Below are positions 51,559-59,886 of a stretch of DNA of 64,000 nt, piece after piece. Every line of letters begins with the position of its first letter. Position 1 is the stretch's first letter. The notes under the pieces were generated by a model. The model was not told the origin of the DNA. It worked only from the letters and a program-made list of their open reading frames with translations, and made no database searches. The stretch spans positions 1 to 64,000 of the forward strand of contig CANRJB010000007.1 of assembly GCA_947630845.1 (NCBI GenBank), read 5' to 3'. This stretch comes from an uncultured Clostridia bacterium. GTDB taxonomy: Bacteria; Bacillota; Clostridia; Oscillospirales; Ruminococcaceae. The position numbers and the translations under genes are program-made.

Positions 51559-53964
51559 ATGCGTATGGCTGCAATTGAAACCGTGGAAATGAAAAATTTC
51601 AAGAAAACGTTCAGCGAGAGGCTGATGGCAAAATTCAATGTCTCTCCGGATGAGGCTTCCGATCAGCAGGTCTATGAGATCATCTCGGCTATGATCGTGG
51701 AGGTCCTTAAAACAAAACGCCGTAAGTTCATCAACAGCGTCCATTCCGCAGGAAAAAAACAGGTGTACTATCTGTCGATGGAATTTCTGATGGGGCGTTC
51801 CTTAAAGACAAGCCTGTATAACCTCGAAATCGAAAAAGATGTCAGAAAAATGCTCAGTGACTTCAATATCAACATCGACAAGATCTATGAGTGCGAACCG
51901 GATGCTGGTCTGGGTAACGGCGGTCTGGGCAGACTGGCTGCCTGCTACCTCGATGGCATGGCTACCATGGCAATGCCGGCAATGGGACACTCCATCTGCT
52001 ATGAGTACGGTATCTTCAAGCAGAAGCTTGAGGACGGCTGGCAGACGGAACTGCCGGATAACTGGCTTCCCGGCGGCAGCGTGTGGCTTGACCCCAAGCC
52101 CGAAAAGGCGATCGAGATCCATTTTGAAGGCGAATTGAATGAGTACTGGGACAACCAGTATCACCATATCTCCCATGTCAATTACAATACCGTCATGGCA
52201 ACGCCTGTGGATATGTATGTGTCCGGCTACGACAGCCCCGGTGTGTCCGTGCTGCGTCTCTGGTCGGCAAAAGCACCTTCCTTCAATATGGAAATGTTCA
52301 ATCAGGGCGACTATGCAAAGGCTCTCGGACAGAATTCAATGGCTAATGCCATCTCCAAGATCCTCTACCCCAATGATAACCACCTTGAAGGCAAATCCCT
52401 GCGTCTGCGGCAGCAGTATTTCCTGTGTGCGGCTGCGATCGGTGATATCGTCAATACACATATGAATGTCTACGGCACTCTCGATAATCTGCACGAGAAG
52501 GTCGCTATCCACATCAATGATACCCACCCGACACTTGCGATCCCGGAACTGATGCGCATCCTGCTCGATGACTGCGGCTACGGCTGGGAGAAGGCTTGGC
52601 ATATCGTTACCAATACCTTCGCCTATACCAACCATACCGTCATGGCAGAAGCTCTCGAAAAATGGGATGTGAACATGGTCAAGCACATCATTCCGAGAAT
52701 CTTCTCCATCATCGTGGAGATCAATAACCGTTACTGTGCATCCCTCATGGAGCGTAACGGCGGCGACAGCGCAAAAACAACAAGAATGTCCATCATCAAG
52801 GATAACACCATCCACATGGCTACACTCTGCGTGGCTGCGTCCCACAGTGTCAACGGTGTGTCCAAGCTGCATTCTGAGATCATCAAGACGGATGTCTTTG
52901 CTGATGAGGCAAAAGATATGCCCCATAAGTTCAAGAACGTCACCAACGGTATCGCTTACCGCCGCTGGCTGTATCAGTCCAATCCGGGTCTGACCGATCT
53001 GCTGCGTGACAAGATCGGCAGCGGTTTCCTGCGGGATGCCTCTGAGCTGTCCAAGCTTGCTGTGTTCAAGGACGACAAGGCTACTCTCGAACGCATCATG
53101 AAGGTCAAGAGAGAGAATAAGGAGCGGTTTGCAAAATTTGTCAAGCACAGCACCAAAGCCGTTCTCAATTGTGACAGCATCTTTGATGTGCAGGTGAAAC
53201 GTCTGCATGAGTATAAGAGACAGCATCTGAATGTCATGAACATCCTTGCAGAATATAATTATCTGCTCGAACATCCGGATGCCGATGTCACCCCCAAGAC
53301 CTATATCTTTGCAGCAAAGGCTGCGCCCGGCTACTATCTGGCAAAACAGATCATCAAGATGATCTGGGCGATCAGTGAAGAGATCCGCAAGAATCCTCGT
53401 ATCTGCGACAAGCTCGCTGTACACTTCATTGAGGATTACCGTGTCACCCTCTCTGAGCTGCTCATGCCGGCAAGTGATATCTCCGAACAGATCTCCCTTG
53501 CAGGTACAGAAGCATCCGGTACCGGCAATATGAAACTCATGCTCAACGGTGCTGTCACACTCGGTACGCTCGATGGTGCAAATGTGGAGATCAAGGATGC
53601 TGTCGGTGATGAAAATATCATCATCTTCGGTATGAAAACAGAAGAAGTCAACATGCGCAAGGAACATTACAATCCGGAACAGCTGTACAATGAAAACCAG
53701 ACCATCCGTGACTGTATCAACCGTATGTACCATGGCATCAATGGCTGCACCTTCGCTGAAGTCGCAAACTCTCTCAAAACGCAGGATCCGTATATGGTGC
53801 TTGCTGACTTCGATGACTACCGCAGAGCGCAGGCATACAGCACAGAGTGCTATAACGACAAAATGCGTTGGGCAAAAATGTCCCTTATGAATACCGCAGG
53901 CGCAGGCATCTTCTCTGCTGACCGTTCTGTGGCTGACTACGCAAGAGATATCTGGGGATTATAA
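51559..53964 (+). CDS. glgP: Glycogen/alpha-glucan phosphorylase
   Basis: A GT35 enzyme releasing glucose-1-phosphate from alpha-1,4-glucans. The 801-residue product shows the N-terminal YYLSMEFLMGRSL, CEPDAGLGNGGLGRLAACYLD, and the C-terminal PLP site with the cofactor lysine in EASGTGNMKLMLNGAVTLGTLDGANVE-type region (about residue 655). I set the start at ATG 51559 because GGAG lies six bases upstream; ATG 51526 and ATG 51565 are alternatives. A GH13 enzyme follows downstream, fitting intracellular maltodextrin breakdown. Confidence 0.96.
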   Translation: MRMAAIETVEMKNFKKTFSERLMAKFNVSPDEASDQQVYEIISAMIVEVLKTKRRKFINSVHSAGKKQVYYLSMEFLMGRSLKTSLYNLEIEKDVRKMLSDFNINIDKIYECEPDAGLGNGGLGRLAACYLDGMATMAMPAMGHSICYEYGIFKQKLEDGWQTELPDNWLPGGSVWLDPKPEKAIEIHFEGELNEYWDNQYHHISHVNYNTVMATPVDMYVSGYDSPGVSVLRLWSAKAPSFNMEMFNQGDYAKALGQNSMANAISKILYPNDNHLEGKSLRLRQQYFLCAAAIGDIVNTHMNVYGTLDNLHEKVAIHINDTHPTLAIPELMRILLDDCGYGWEKAWHIVTNTFAYTNHTVMAEALEKWDVNMVKHIIPRIFSIIVEINNRYCASLMERNGGDSAKTTRMSIIKDNTIHMATLCVAASHSVNGVSKLHSEIIKTDVFADEAKDMPHKFKNVTNGIAYRRWLYQSNPGLTDLLRDKIGSGFLRDASELSKLAVFKDDKATLERIMKVKRENKERFAKFVKHSTKAVLNCDSIFDVQVKRLHEYKRQHLNVMNILAEYNYLLEHPDADVTPKTYIFAAKAAPGYYLAKQIIKMIWAISEEIRKNPRICDKLAVHFIEDYRVTLSELLMPASDISEQISLAGTEASGTGNMKLMLNGAVTLGTLDGANVEIKDAVGDENIIIFGMKTEEVNMRKEHYNPEQLYNENQTIRDCINRMYHGINGCTFAEVANSLKTQDPYMVLADFDDYRRAQAYSTECYNDKMRWAKMSLMNTAGAGIFSADRSVADYARDIWGL

Positions 53965-53978
53965 TTCCCCTATATGGG

Positions 53979-54019
53979 AAATCCGCCGGAGTGATGTGAT
54001 CTGCTCCGTGCGGATTTTT
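53979..54019 (+). terminator. Terminator after glgP
   Basis: AAATCCGC...GGAG pairs with CTCC...GCGGATTT around a 12-base loop with small bulges, followed by TTTTT. Confidence 0.75.
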
Positions 54020-54032
54020 CAGTATTATTCTA

Positions 54033-54048
54033 TTCGACAATAGTCGAA
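54033..54048. promoter_or_regulatory. Palindrome upstream of the GH13 gene
   Basis: TTCGAC-AATA-GTCGAA, a perfect 6+4+6 inverted repeat, 20 bases before the start codon and just upstream of AGGAGAT. Possible operator or RNA hairpin; no clear promoter was found in the gap. Confidence 0.4.
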
Positions 54049-54068
54049 CAAACAGGAGATGATTTTCA

Positions 54069-55949
54069 ATGAGCCATTTGTATGACAGCTGGGATGCCAA
54101 TTATAAGACCCCCTTCGGTGCCGTCAAAAAGGGTAAAGTCTGTTACTTCCAGATCCACCTGCCCAAAGAAGTGCATCCGGACTATTCGCCCTGTCTGGTG
54201 CTGTTTCGCACCGGTTTCAAAGAGCGTTTCATCAACATGTTCCTCATCAAGGAAGAGGACGACTGCATGGTCTGGGGATGCGGCTTTATCCCGAATTACG
54301 TGGGCGTGCATTACTATTACTTCGCCTATACCCTCAACCGCCAGCGGTTCTATATCAAGAAAACTGCCGGTCACATCGGTAATCTCAACGACGGCGACCT
54401 CTTTCAGCTCACAGTCTATTCTGAGGACTACGATACTCCGGATTTTCTCAAAGGCGGCGTGATGTACCAGATCTTCCCCGATCGGTTCGCCAAAAGCGGC
54501 AAGGTGCATGAGAATATCCCGGAGGGACGTGTGCTGCGTGAGGACTGGGGCGGTACGCCACAGTATAAGCCGGATGAGAACGGACATGTCTGGAATAATG
54601 ACTACTTCGGCGGCGACCTTGCCGGCATTCAGGAAAAGCTGCCCTACCTGAAAGATTTAGGCGTGACCTGCATCTACCTGAACCCCATCTTCGAGAGCCA
54701 TGAGAACCATCGCTACAATACTGCCAATTACATGAAGGTCGATCCCCTGCTTGGTACGAACCAAGACTTCATGGAGCTATGCGATGCGGCAGAAAAATTC
54801 GGTATTTCGGTCATTCTCGACGGTGTGTTCTCCCATACGGGTGCGGACAGCATCTATTTCAATAAATTCGGCAGATACCCGGAGCCCGGTGCTTACCAGT
54901 CCAAAGACAGCCCCTATTATCCGTGGTATACGTTCTGGAATTATCCGGAGGAATATGAGGCATGGTGGGGGATTGATACGCTCCCGAATGTCAAGGAGAA
55001 CAACAAGGATTATAGTAATTATATCTGCGGCGACGGCGGCGTGCTTGATTACTGGCTTGCGATGGGTGCGGCAGGATTCCGGTTGGATGTGGCAGATGAA
55101 CTGCCGGATGAATTTCTGGACAAACTGCGCAGATGTGTCAAGCGCAGCGGTACGGAGAAGATCGTCATCGGTGAGGTCTGGGAGGATGCGTCCAATAAGG
55201 AGGCATATGGCATCAAACGCCGTTATCTGCTCGGCGATCAGCTCGATTCCGTTATGAACTATCCCTTCCGGGAAGCCATCATCAACTATATCAAGGGCAT
55301 GAGCAGCCGGGATTTTCAGCTCGGTATCATGACCATACTCGAAAACTATCCGAAGCCGACGGTGGATGTGCTGATGAATTTCGTCTCCACGCATGACATT
55401 GAACGTGCCATCAACCGGTTCGGCGGTGAAAACTGCGATGATAAGTCAAAGGATTGGATGGCGGAGCGATACCTGAATGAACAGGAATATGCCCGAGGCA
55501 AAAATATGCTCAAAGCGGCAATGGTGCTGATGTTCTTTTTACCGGGCGTGCCAAGCATCTACTACGGCGATGAAGCCGGCTTGCAGGGCTATAAAGATCC
55601 GTTTAACCGCCGCTGTTATCCGTGGGGGCATGAAGATCAGGAACTGATCGCCTACACCAAAGAGCTGTCAAGGATACGCCATACCTACAAGGTGTTCCGG
55701 GACGGCAGGATGGTTTTCCTTCCGGCACAGGACGATGTGATGGCATTTGCACGGATCCATGAGAGCGCAGGCATTTCTGTACAGATCTATGTCAACCGTT
55801 CCGCACAGGTGCAGGAAGTCGATTTCCATCCATGGAGGGATGACTACAAAGTCTCCTATATTGAGCGTGGGGAGTTTGAGCATGAAAAGATCAGGATCGA
55901 GCCGTATGACTATATAGTGCTTGTTTGCAGGGATGAGAACAAGGCATGA
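54069..55949 (+). CDS. Intracellular GH13 alpha-glycosidase (neopullulanase/cyclomaltodextrinase type)
   Basis: A 626-residue GH13 enzyme without signal peptide. An N-terminal beta-sandwich (about residues 1-120) precedes the TIM barrel starting GGVMYQIFPDRFAK. Catalytic residues are the nucleophile Asp in GFRLDVADELP, the acid/base Glu in VIGEVWED and the transition-state Asp in VSTHDIER. The region HTGADSIYFN is typical of neopullulanase/cyclomaltodextrinase-type enzymes, though the motif MPKLN is missing. It likely trims maltodextrins for the adjacent phosphorylase. AGGAGATGATTTTCA precedes ATG 54069. Confidence 0.93.
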   Translation: MSHLYDSWDANYKTPFGAVKKGKVCYFQIHLPKEVHPDYSPCLVLFRTGFKERFINMFLIKEEDDCMVWGCGFIPNYVGVHYYYFAYTLNRQRFYIKKTAGHIGNLNDGDLFQLTVYSEDYDTPDFLKGGVMYQIFPDRFAKSGKVHENIPEGRVLREDWGGTPQYKPDENGHVWNNDYFGGDLAGIQEKLPYLKDLGVTCIYLNPIFESHENHRYNTANYMKVDPLLGTNQDFMELCDAAEKFGISVILDGVFSHTGADSIYFNKFGRYPEPGAYQSKDSPYYPWYTFWNYPEEYEAWWGIDTLPNVKENNKDYSNYICGDGGVLDYWLAMGAAGFRLDVADELPDEFLDKLRRCVKRSGTEKIVIGEVWEDASNKEAYGIKRRYLLGDQLDSVMNYPFREAIINYIKGMSSRDFQLGIMTILENYPKPTVDVLMNFVSTHDIERAINRFGGENCDDKSKDWMAERYLNEQEYARGKNMLKAAMVLMFFLPGVPSIYYGDEAGLQGYKDPFNRRCYPWGHEDQELIAYTKELSRIRHTYKVFRDGRMVFLPAQDDVMAFARIHESAGISVQIYVNRSAQVQEVDFHPWRDDYKVSYIERGEFEHEKIRIEPYDYIVLVCRDENKA

Positions 55950-56034
55950 CCGCATGTGCAGCACGGGGCTGAACGTGGAATCATAGCAAATTCCACAATT
56001 CAACAGTTGGGAATTGAACATACCCATAAAAAGT

Positions 56035-56067
56035 AAAGCGGTATTCCGTCCGGAATACCGCTTTTTT
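56035..56067. terminator. Bidirectional terminator between the GH13 gene and tRNA-Leu
   Basis: AAAGCGGTATTCCG (56035-56048) pairs perfectly with CGGAATACCGCTTT (56051-56064). TTTTTT ends the plus-strand side; the minus side is followed by ACTTTTT. Confidence 0.95.
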
Positions 56068-56084
56068 GTCATTCCTGTAGCAAG

Positions 56085-56166
56085 TGCGGGTAACAGGAGT
56101 TGAACCTGCATGGATCGCTCCGCCAGAACCTAAATCTGGTGCGTCTGCCAATTCCGCCATACCCGC
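56085..56166 (-). tRNA. tRNA-Leu(UAG)
   Basis: Minus-strand 82-base tRNA. The acceptor arms GCGGGTA and TACCCGC pair and A is the discriminator base. The anticodon stem-loop CCAGATTTAGGTTCTGG carries TAG; the variable arm CGGAGCGATCCATG is of intermediate-long type, and the T-arm is CAGGTTCAACTCCTG. CCA is not encoded. Own promoter and terminator are visible. Confidence 0.96.
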
Positions 56167-56216
56167 ATATTCCATTCCCACCGGCACTTACCTGCCGGGC
56201 AGAATGTCCAATAGTT

Positions 56217-56245
56217 ATTATACCACAAATTCCCGATAAAGTCAA
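56217..56245 (-). promoter_or_regulatory. Promoter of tRNA-Leu
   Basis: Minus-strand TTGACT (56245-56240), 17-bp spacer, TATAAT (56222-56217). A CCGGC/GCCGG hairpin lies in the short leader. Confidence 0.8.
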
Positions 56246-56280
56246 TGACATGATACGAATATTTTTCCTGCACGACGAAA

Positions 56281-56321
56281 AGCAAGAAACGGAATGTATC
56301 TGCTACAGTCCGTCTCCTGCT
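56281..56321 (-). terminator. Terminator of secDF
   Basis: Minus-strand arms AGCAGGAGACGGA and TCCGTTTCTTGCT pair over 13 bp including G-U pairs, followed by TTTTC. Confidence 0.7.
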
Positions 56322-56368
56322 TTTCTGTATCTGGTCAGCTTATCTGTCCGGCATGTGCCGAACCGTTG

Positions 56369-58699
56369 TCAGGCTTTGACAGTCTTGGAATAGTCGCCGA
56401 TGGTCTTGTTCCCTCTGCGCTCATTCCACCATACCCAGAGAGTCGGTGCAATGCACTGTGAAGAATACGTTCCGGCAATCAGTCCGAATGTCATCGGCAC
56501 AGAGAAGCTCAGAATGCTGTCTACATGGAAGAGATAGGCAACAATGCTGATGATGATCATTGTCGAAACCGTCGTGATGGAAGTTCTCAGAGAACGGCGC
56601 AGCGTCTGGCTGGCACTGGCATTGACAAGCTCTGCAATGGTCGTCTTACGGTTCATGAGCTTCTGGTTCTCACGGATACGGTCGTAGACAATGATGGTGT
56701 TGTTGATGGAGTAACCGAAGATGGTGAGGATCACTGCCATGAAGTTGGAGTCGATCTCAAAGCCGCAGAGTACAAAACTGCCGTAAGTGATGATGATGTC
56801 GTGCAGCAGCGTCAGGATGGTGAACACGCCGGCAGACCAACCGCTGATCTTCTTGAAACGCAGGGCGATATAGATGATCAGCACAACTGCTGCAAAGATC
56901 ACTGCCACGATGCACTTGCCGAAGAATTCCTTTCCGGAAGATGCACTGACTTCATTGCTTTCGAGCTGTTCAATATTGTTGTCGGGGTAGGTATCCTGTA
57001 CGATGGCGTACATCTCATTCTGCTGTTCAAGGGTCAGGCTCTCGTCATAGGAGAAGGAGACAGTCAGCACATTGGTGTCCGCATCAAAGCTTTCGCCCTT
57101 CTGCATGGTGACAGGTGTGCCGAGCAAATTTTCAATGTCTGCCTGACAAGCATTTTCATCCAGATCACCCGTGAAGGAGTAGGACACGATCGTACCGCCC
57201 TTGAAGTCAATGGCGATCTCTGTACCGAGGAATGTGGTGCAGATGGACAGAACCACCAGACAGATGGATGTGATAAAGAAGACCTTCTTTGTTTCGCTGA
57301 ATCTGTAGGTTTTTGCAGGCTTGTATTTCTTTTCGACATAACCGAAAAGGGAGGGTTTCTGGAATGCCTTGAACCTTGCAAGCGACATGCTCATCAGCCT
57401 TGCAGCAAGCACGCCCATGATGAAGTTCAGAACAACACCGGCTACAAGGGTGAAACCGAATGAATAGATGAAGCCTTCCGTCGTTGCCCCGAAGGCAAAG
57501 AAGATGGTTGCATCAAGGAATTTCGTGATGGGGTTGGTGTTCGTGCCGAATGCACCCATCAGGATGATGGCAACAATGGCAAGCGTCAGGTTACCGTCAA
57601 GGATGGCAGAGAAAGCGTTCTTGTAGCCTGCCTTGAGGGCAGTTTCCACGTTCTTGCCTCTTGCAAGCTCCTCACGGATACGTTCTGCCGTGATGATGTT
57701 ACAGTCAACACCCATACCGATGGAGAGGATGATACCTGCAATACCGGGAATGGTGAGTGTGGACGACGGCTGGAAACCAAACCATCCTGACACTGCCGCA
57801 AGCATACCGGCAGCCTGTCCGAGCAGACCGATGACGGCGATCAGACCCGGGATCCGGTACAGGAACAGCATGTAGATACAGATAAAGCCCAGTGCGATCA
57901 GTCCGCTGAGGATCATTGCACGCAGCGCACCCGAACCGAGGGTCGGTGACAGGGTCTTGGTACTGGTCGCTGTCAAAGAGAAGGGCAGCGCACCGGATGT
58001 GATCTGGTCGGCAAGTTCCTTAGCCGATTCTGCTGTGAAGTTTCCGGAGATGACGGCGTTGCCGTCGCTGATCGTCTCGTTGACGGTCGCAGTGGAAACG
58101 CACACATCGTCCATCCAGATCGAAATGCTGCCGCCGTTGGCAGCCTGCTGCGCAGTTGCGGATGCGAATGCATCCTTGCCGGAGTCATTCAGATGGAGCT
58201 GTACCACCCACTGTGAATTCTGCTGGTCATAGCCGGGCGTTGCGGTATCTACGCTCGATCCGGTCAGGATGACATCGCCGGTCGCATCCGACCCATAGCG
58301 GAAGGTCAGCTCGGACATCTGCCCCAGCTCGTCCACTGCCGCAGACGGATCAAAGTCGGATTCATCGGACTGCCATGGAAAGCGGACGATGATACGGCTG
58401 TTATTGTAGTCCACATACGTTTCGCTGTCGTTGATGCCGAGTGTGGTAAGGCGGAGCTTGATCACTTCCATAGCGGCATCCATCTGCTCCTCAGTGGCAT
58501 CCACATCATCTTCGGGTTCAAATGTTACATCCACACCGCCCTGAATGTCGATACCCAGACGGATATCATCCAGTCCGTGGATGTAAGTCGTCTTGATGTC
58601 ACCCTTATAGCTGTCCACACCGAACACAGTCGTATAGGTAAACAGCAGGATGATGCAGAGGACGATGAAAAAGACGGGTTTTCCTACTTTCTTGTTCAC
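56369..58699 (-). CDS. secDF: SecDF fusion protein translocase subunit
   Basis: A 776-residue SecD-SecF fusion driving the late steps of protein export with the proton-motive force. The SecD half has a first helix, the P1 region (RLGIDIQGGVDVTFEPE), a Ser/Asp-rich periplasmic domain and SecD helices with LTIPGIAGIILSIGMGVDCNIITAERIREE-type region. The SecF half begins about residue 460, with IAIDFKGGTIVSYSF and SINNTIIVYDRIRENQ. Start is GTG 58699 with AGGAGGTCAGATC; the longer frame to 58765 contains that site. SecA is encoded in the same window. Confidence 0.96.
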   Translation of the reverse strand: MNKKVGKPVFFIVLCIILLFTYTTVFGVDSYKGDIKTTYIHGLDDIRLGIDIQGGVDVTFEPEDDVDATEEQMDAAMEVIKLRLTTLGINDSETYVDYNNSRIIVRFPWQSDESDFDPSAAVDELGQMSELTFRYGSDATGDVILTGSSVDTATPGYDQQNSQWVVQLHLNDSGKDAFASATAQQAANGGSISIWMDDVCVSTATVNETISDGNAVISGNFTAESAKELADQITSGALPFSLTATSTKTLSPTLGSGALRAMILSGLIALGFICIYMLFLYRIPGLIAVIGLLGQAAGMLAAVSGWFGFQPSSTLTIPGIAGIILSIGMGVDCNIITAERIREELARGKNVETALKAGYKNAFSAILDGNLTLAIVAIILMGAFGTNTNPITKFLDATIFFAFGATTEGFIYSFGFTLVAGVVLNFIMGVLAARLMSMSLARFKAFQKPSLFGYVEKKYKPAKTYRFSETKKVFFITSICLVVLSICTTFLGTEIAIDFKGGTIVSYSFTGDLDENACQADIENLLGTPVTMQKGESFDADTNVLTVSFSYDESLTLEQQNEMYAIVQDTYPDNNIEQLESNEVSASSGKEFFGKCIVAVIFAAVVLIIYIALRFKKISGWSAGVFTILTLLHDIIITYGSFVLCGFEIDSNFMAVILTIFGYSINNTIIVYDRIRENQKLMNRKTTIAELVNASASQTLRRSLRTSITTVSTMIIISIVAYLFHVDSILSFSVPMTFGLIAGTYSSQCIAPTLWVWWNERRGNKTIGDYSKTVKA

Positions 58700-58773
58700 G
58701 ATCTGACCTCCTGTAGGGTTCTGTTGCAGAACCATTTCTCTCTTTTTGCCGCTGATACACGACACATACTTTT

Positions 58774-58802
58774 ATTATAGTATAATTTCGCAAAAAAGTC
58801 AA
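58774..58802 (-). promoter_or_regulatory. Promoter of secDF
   Basis: Minus-strand TTGACT (58802-58797), 17-bp spacer, TATAAT (58779-58774). Confidence 0.78.
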
Positions 58803-58819
58803 TAGTTTCCTTGAATTTT

Positions 58820-59032
58820 TTATTTCCGTGCTGTTTTATCCCCTAACTTCCGGCGATTTCCGTATTCATCCTCCACATAGGTATTGTCAAGCTGCGCACG
58901 CAGGCTGCGGCGGAAAGCTTCCCGGTAGGCATCCCGGAGCTGCTGCTGTTCGGCACGCTCCTCCACGGTCAGACCTATGGTCTTTGCCTTGCGTGCAAGT
59001 TCGTTGATGCGGTCTATCTCCTTCTGTTCCAT
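58820..59032 (-). CDS. YnzC/UPF0291 (DUF896) small protein
   Basis: A 70-residue cytoplasmic helical protein with the DUF896 pattern DRINELARKAKTIGLTVEERAEQQQLRDAYREAFR. In B. subtilis YnzC belongs to the SOS-linked yneA operon, but no such operon is here. ATG 59032 follows GGAGG; that Shine-Dalgarno directly follows the T-run of the preceding terminator. Confidence 0.9.
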   Translation of the reverse strand: MEQKEIDRINELARKAKTIGLTVEERAEQQQLRDAYREAFRRSLRAQLDNTYVEDEYGNRRKLGDKTARK

Positions 59033-59042
59033 ACATACCTCC

Positions 59043-59071
59043 AAAAAAAAGCGGTGCCATACAGACACCGC
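59043..59071 (-). terminator. Terminator between deoD and the YnzC-like gene
   Basis: Minus-strand GCGGTG and CACCGC arms (59071-59066 and 59056-59051) around a 9-base loop, followed by eight T that run into GGAGG of the next gene. Confidence 0.8.
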
Positions 59072-59139
59072 AAACATAATATAGGGGGAATCGGGGGTTT
59101 CGCCCTTCTTTATCGTATACGGTCTAACTTAAAATAATC

Positions 59140-59847
59140 TTAAAGTTTTGTGACAGTGGCAAGTGCAAGTTCCATCATGGCTCTGAAGCCTGTCTGCCGT
59201 TCCTCTGCCGTGGTAAATTCCTGCCGGAGCGGACAGTCGGATACTGTGCAGATGCAGAGTGCCTCTTTCCCGGCACGGGCGGCGTTCATGTACAGTGCAG
59301 CCGCCTCCATCTCGATGCCAAGTACATGCATCTTCTGCCATTGCGCAAGAGAATCTGCATCGTCATAGAACGTATCACTCGACAGCAGATCGCCCACCCG
59401 GACAGGGATGCCCAGTTCCGCTGCCGTATCCGCTGCCGTTTTTAACAGGCGATACGATGCGATCGGCGCATATGTCCCCGGCAGACGATACTGGTCGGCA
59501 TACCGGGAATTGGTACATGCCCCCTGTCCGAGAATGACATCACGCAGCTTTACCTCCCCGGCAATGCCCCCTGCCGTCCCGATGCGGATGATGCTCTGCA
59601 CATCAAATTCATGGTACAGCTCATAGGAATAGATACCGATGGACGGCATTCCCATGCCGCTGCCCTGTACGGAGACAGGTACGCCCTGATACGTTCCCGT
59701 AAAGCCGAGCATTCCCCGTATCCTGTTGACACAGCGGACATCGCTGAGATAGTTTTCGGCGATAAATTCCGCACGCAGCGGATCGCCCGGCATGAGGACA
59801 ACGGGCGCATAATCGCCCTTGTTTCCTTGCAGATGTGGTGTTGACAT
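59140..59847 (-). CDS. deoD: Purine-nucleoside phosphorylase, DeoD type
   Basis: Phosphorolyses purine (deoxy)ribonucleosides for base and sugar salvage. The 235-residue product shows the phosphate-binding VVLMPGDPLRAEFIAENYL, GTYQGVPVSVQGSGMGMPS, IRIGTAGG and the base-binding LGIEMEAAALYMNA. AAGGAGG precedes ATG 59847. It lies 39 bp downstream of the flippase gene on the same strand and may share its transcript. It complements the pyrimidine nucleoside phosphorylase at 30386. Confidence 0.96.
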   Translation of the reverse strand: MSTPHLQGNKGDYAPVVLMPGDPLRAEFIAENYLSDVRCVNRIRGMLGFTGTYQGVPVSVQGSGMGMPSIGIYSYELYHEFDVQSIIRIGTAGGIAGEVKLRDVILGQGACTNSRYADQYRLPGTYAPIASYRLLKTAADTAAELGIPVRVGDLLSSDTFYDDADSLAQWQKMHVLGIEMEAAALYMNAARAGKEALCICTVSDCPLRQEFTTAEERQTGFRAMMELALATVTKL

Positions 59848-59886
59848 GATATGACCTCCTTATAATATGATCAACAGGCGGACTTT

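Noticed and set aside
52336-53733. 465-codon minus-strand frame
   Set aside because: Antisense of glgP; His/Asp-rich nonsense composition produced by codon bias.
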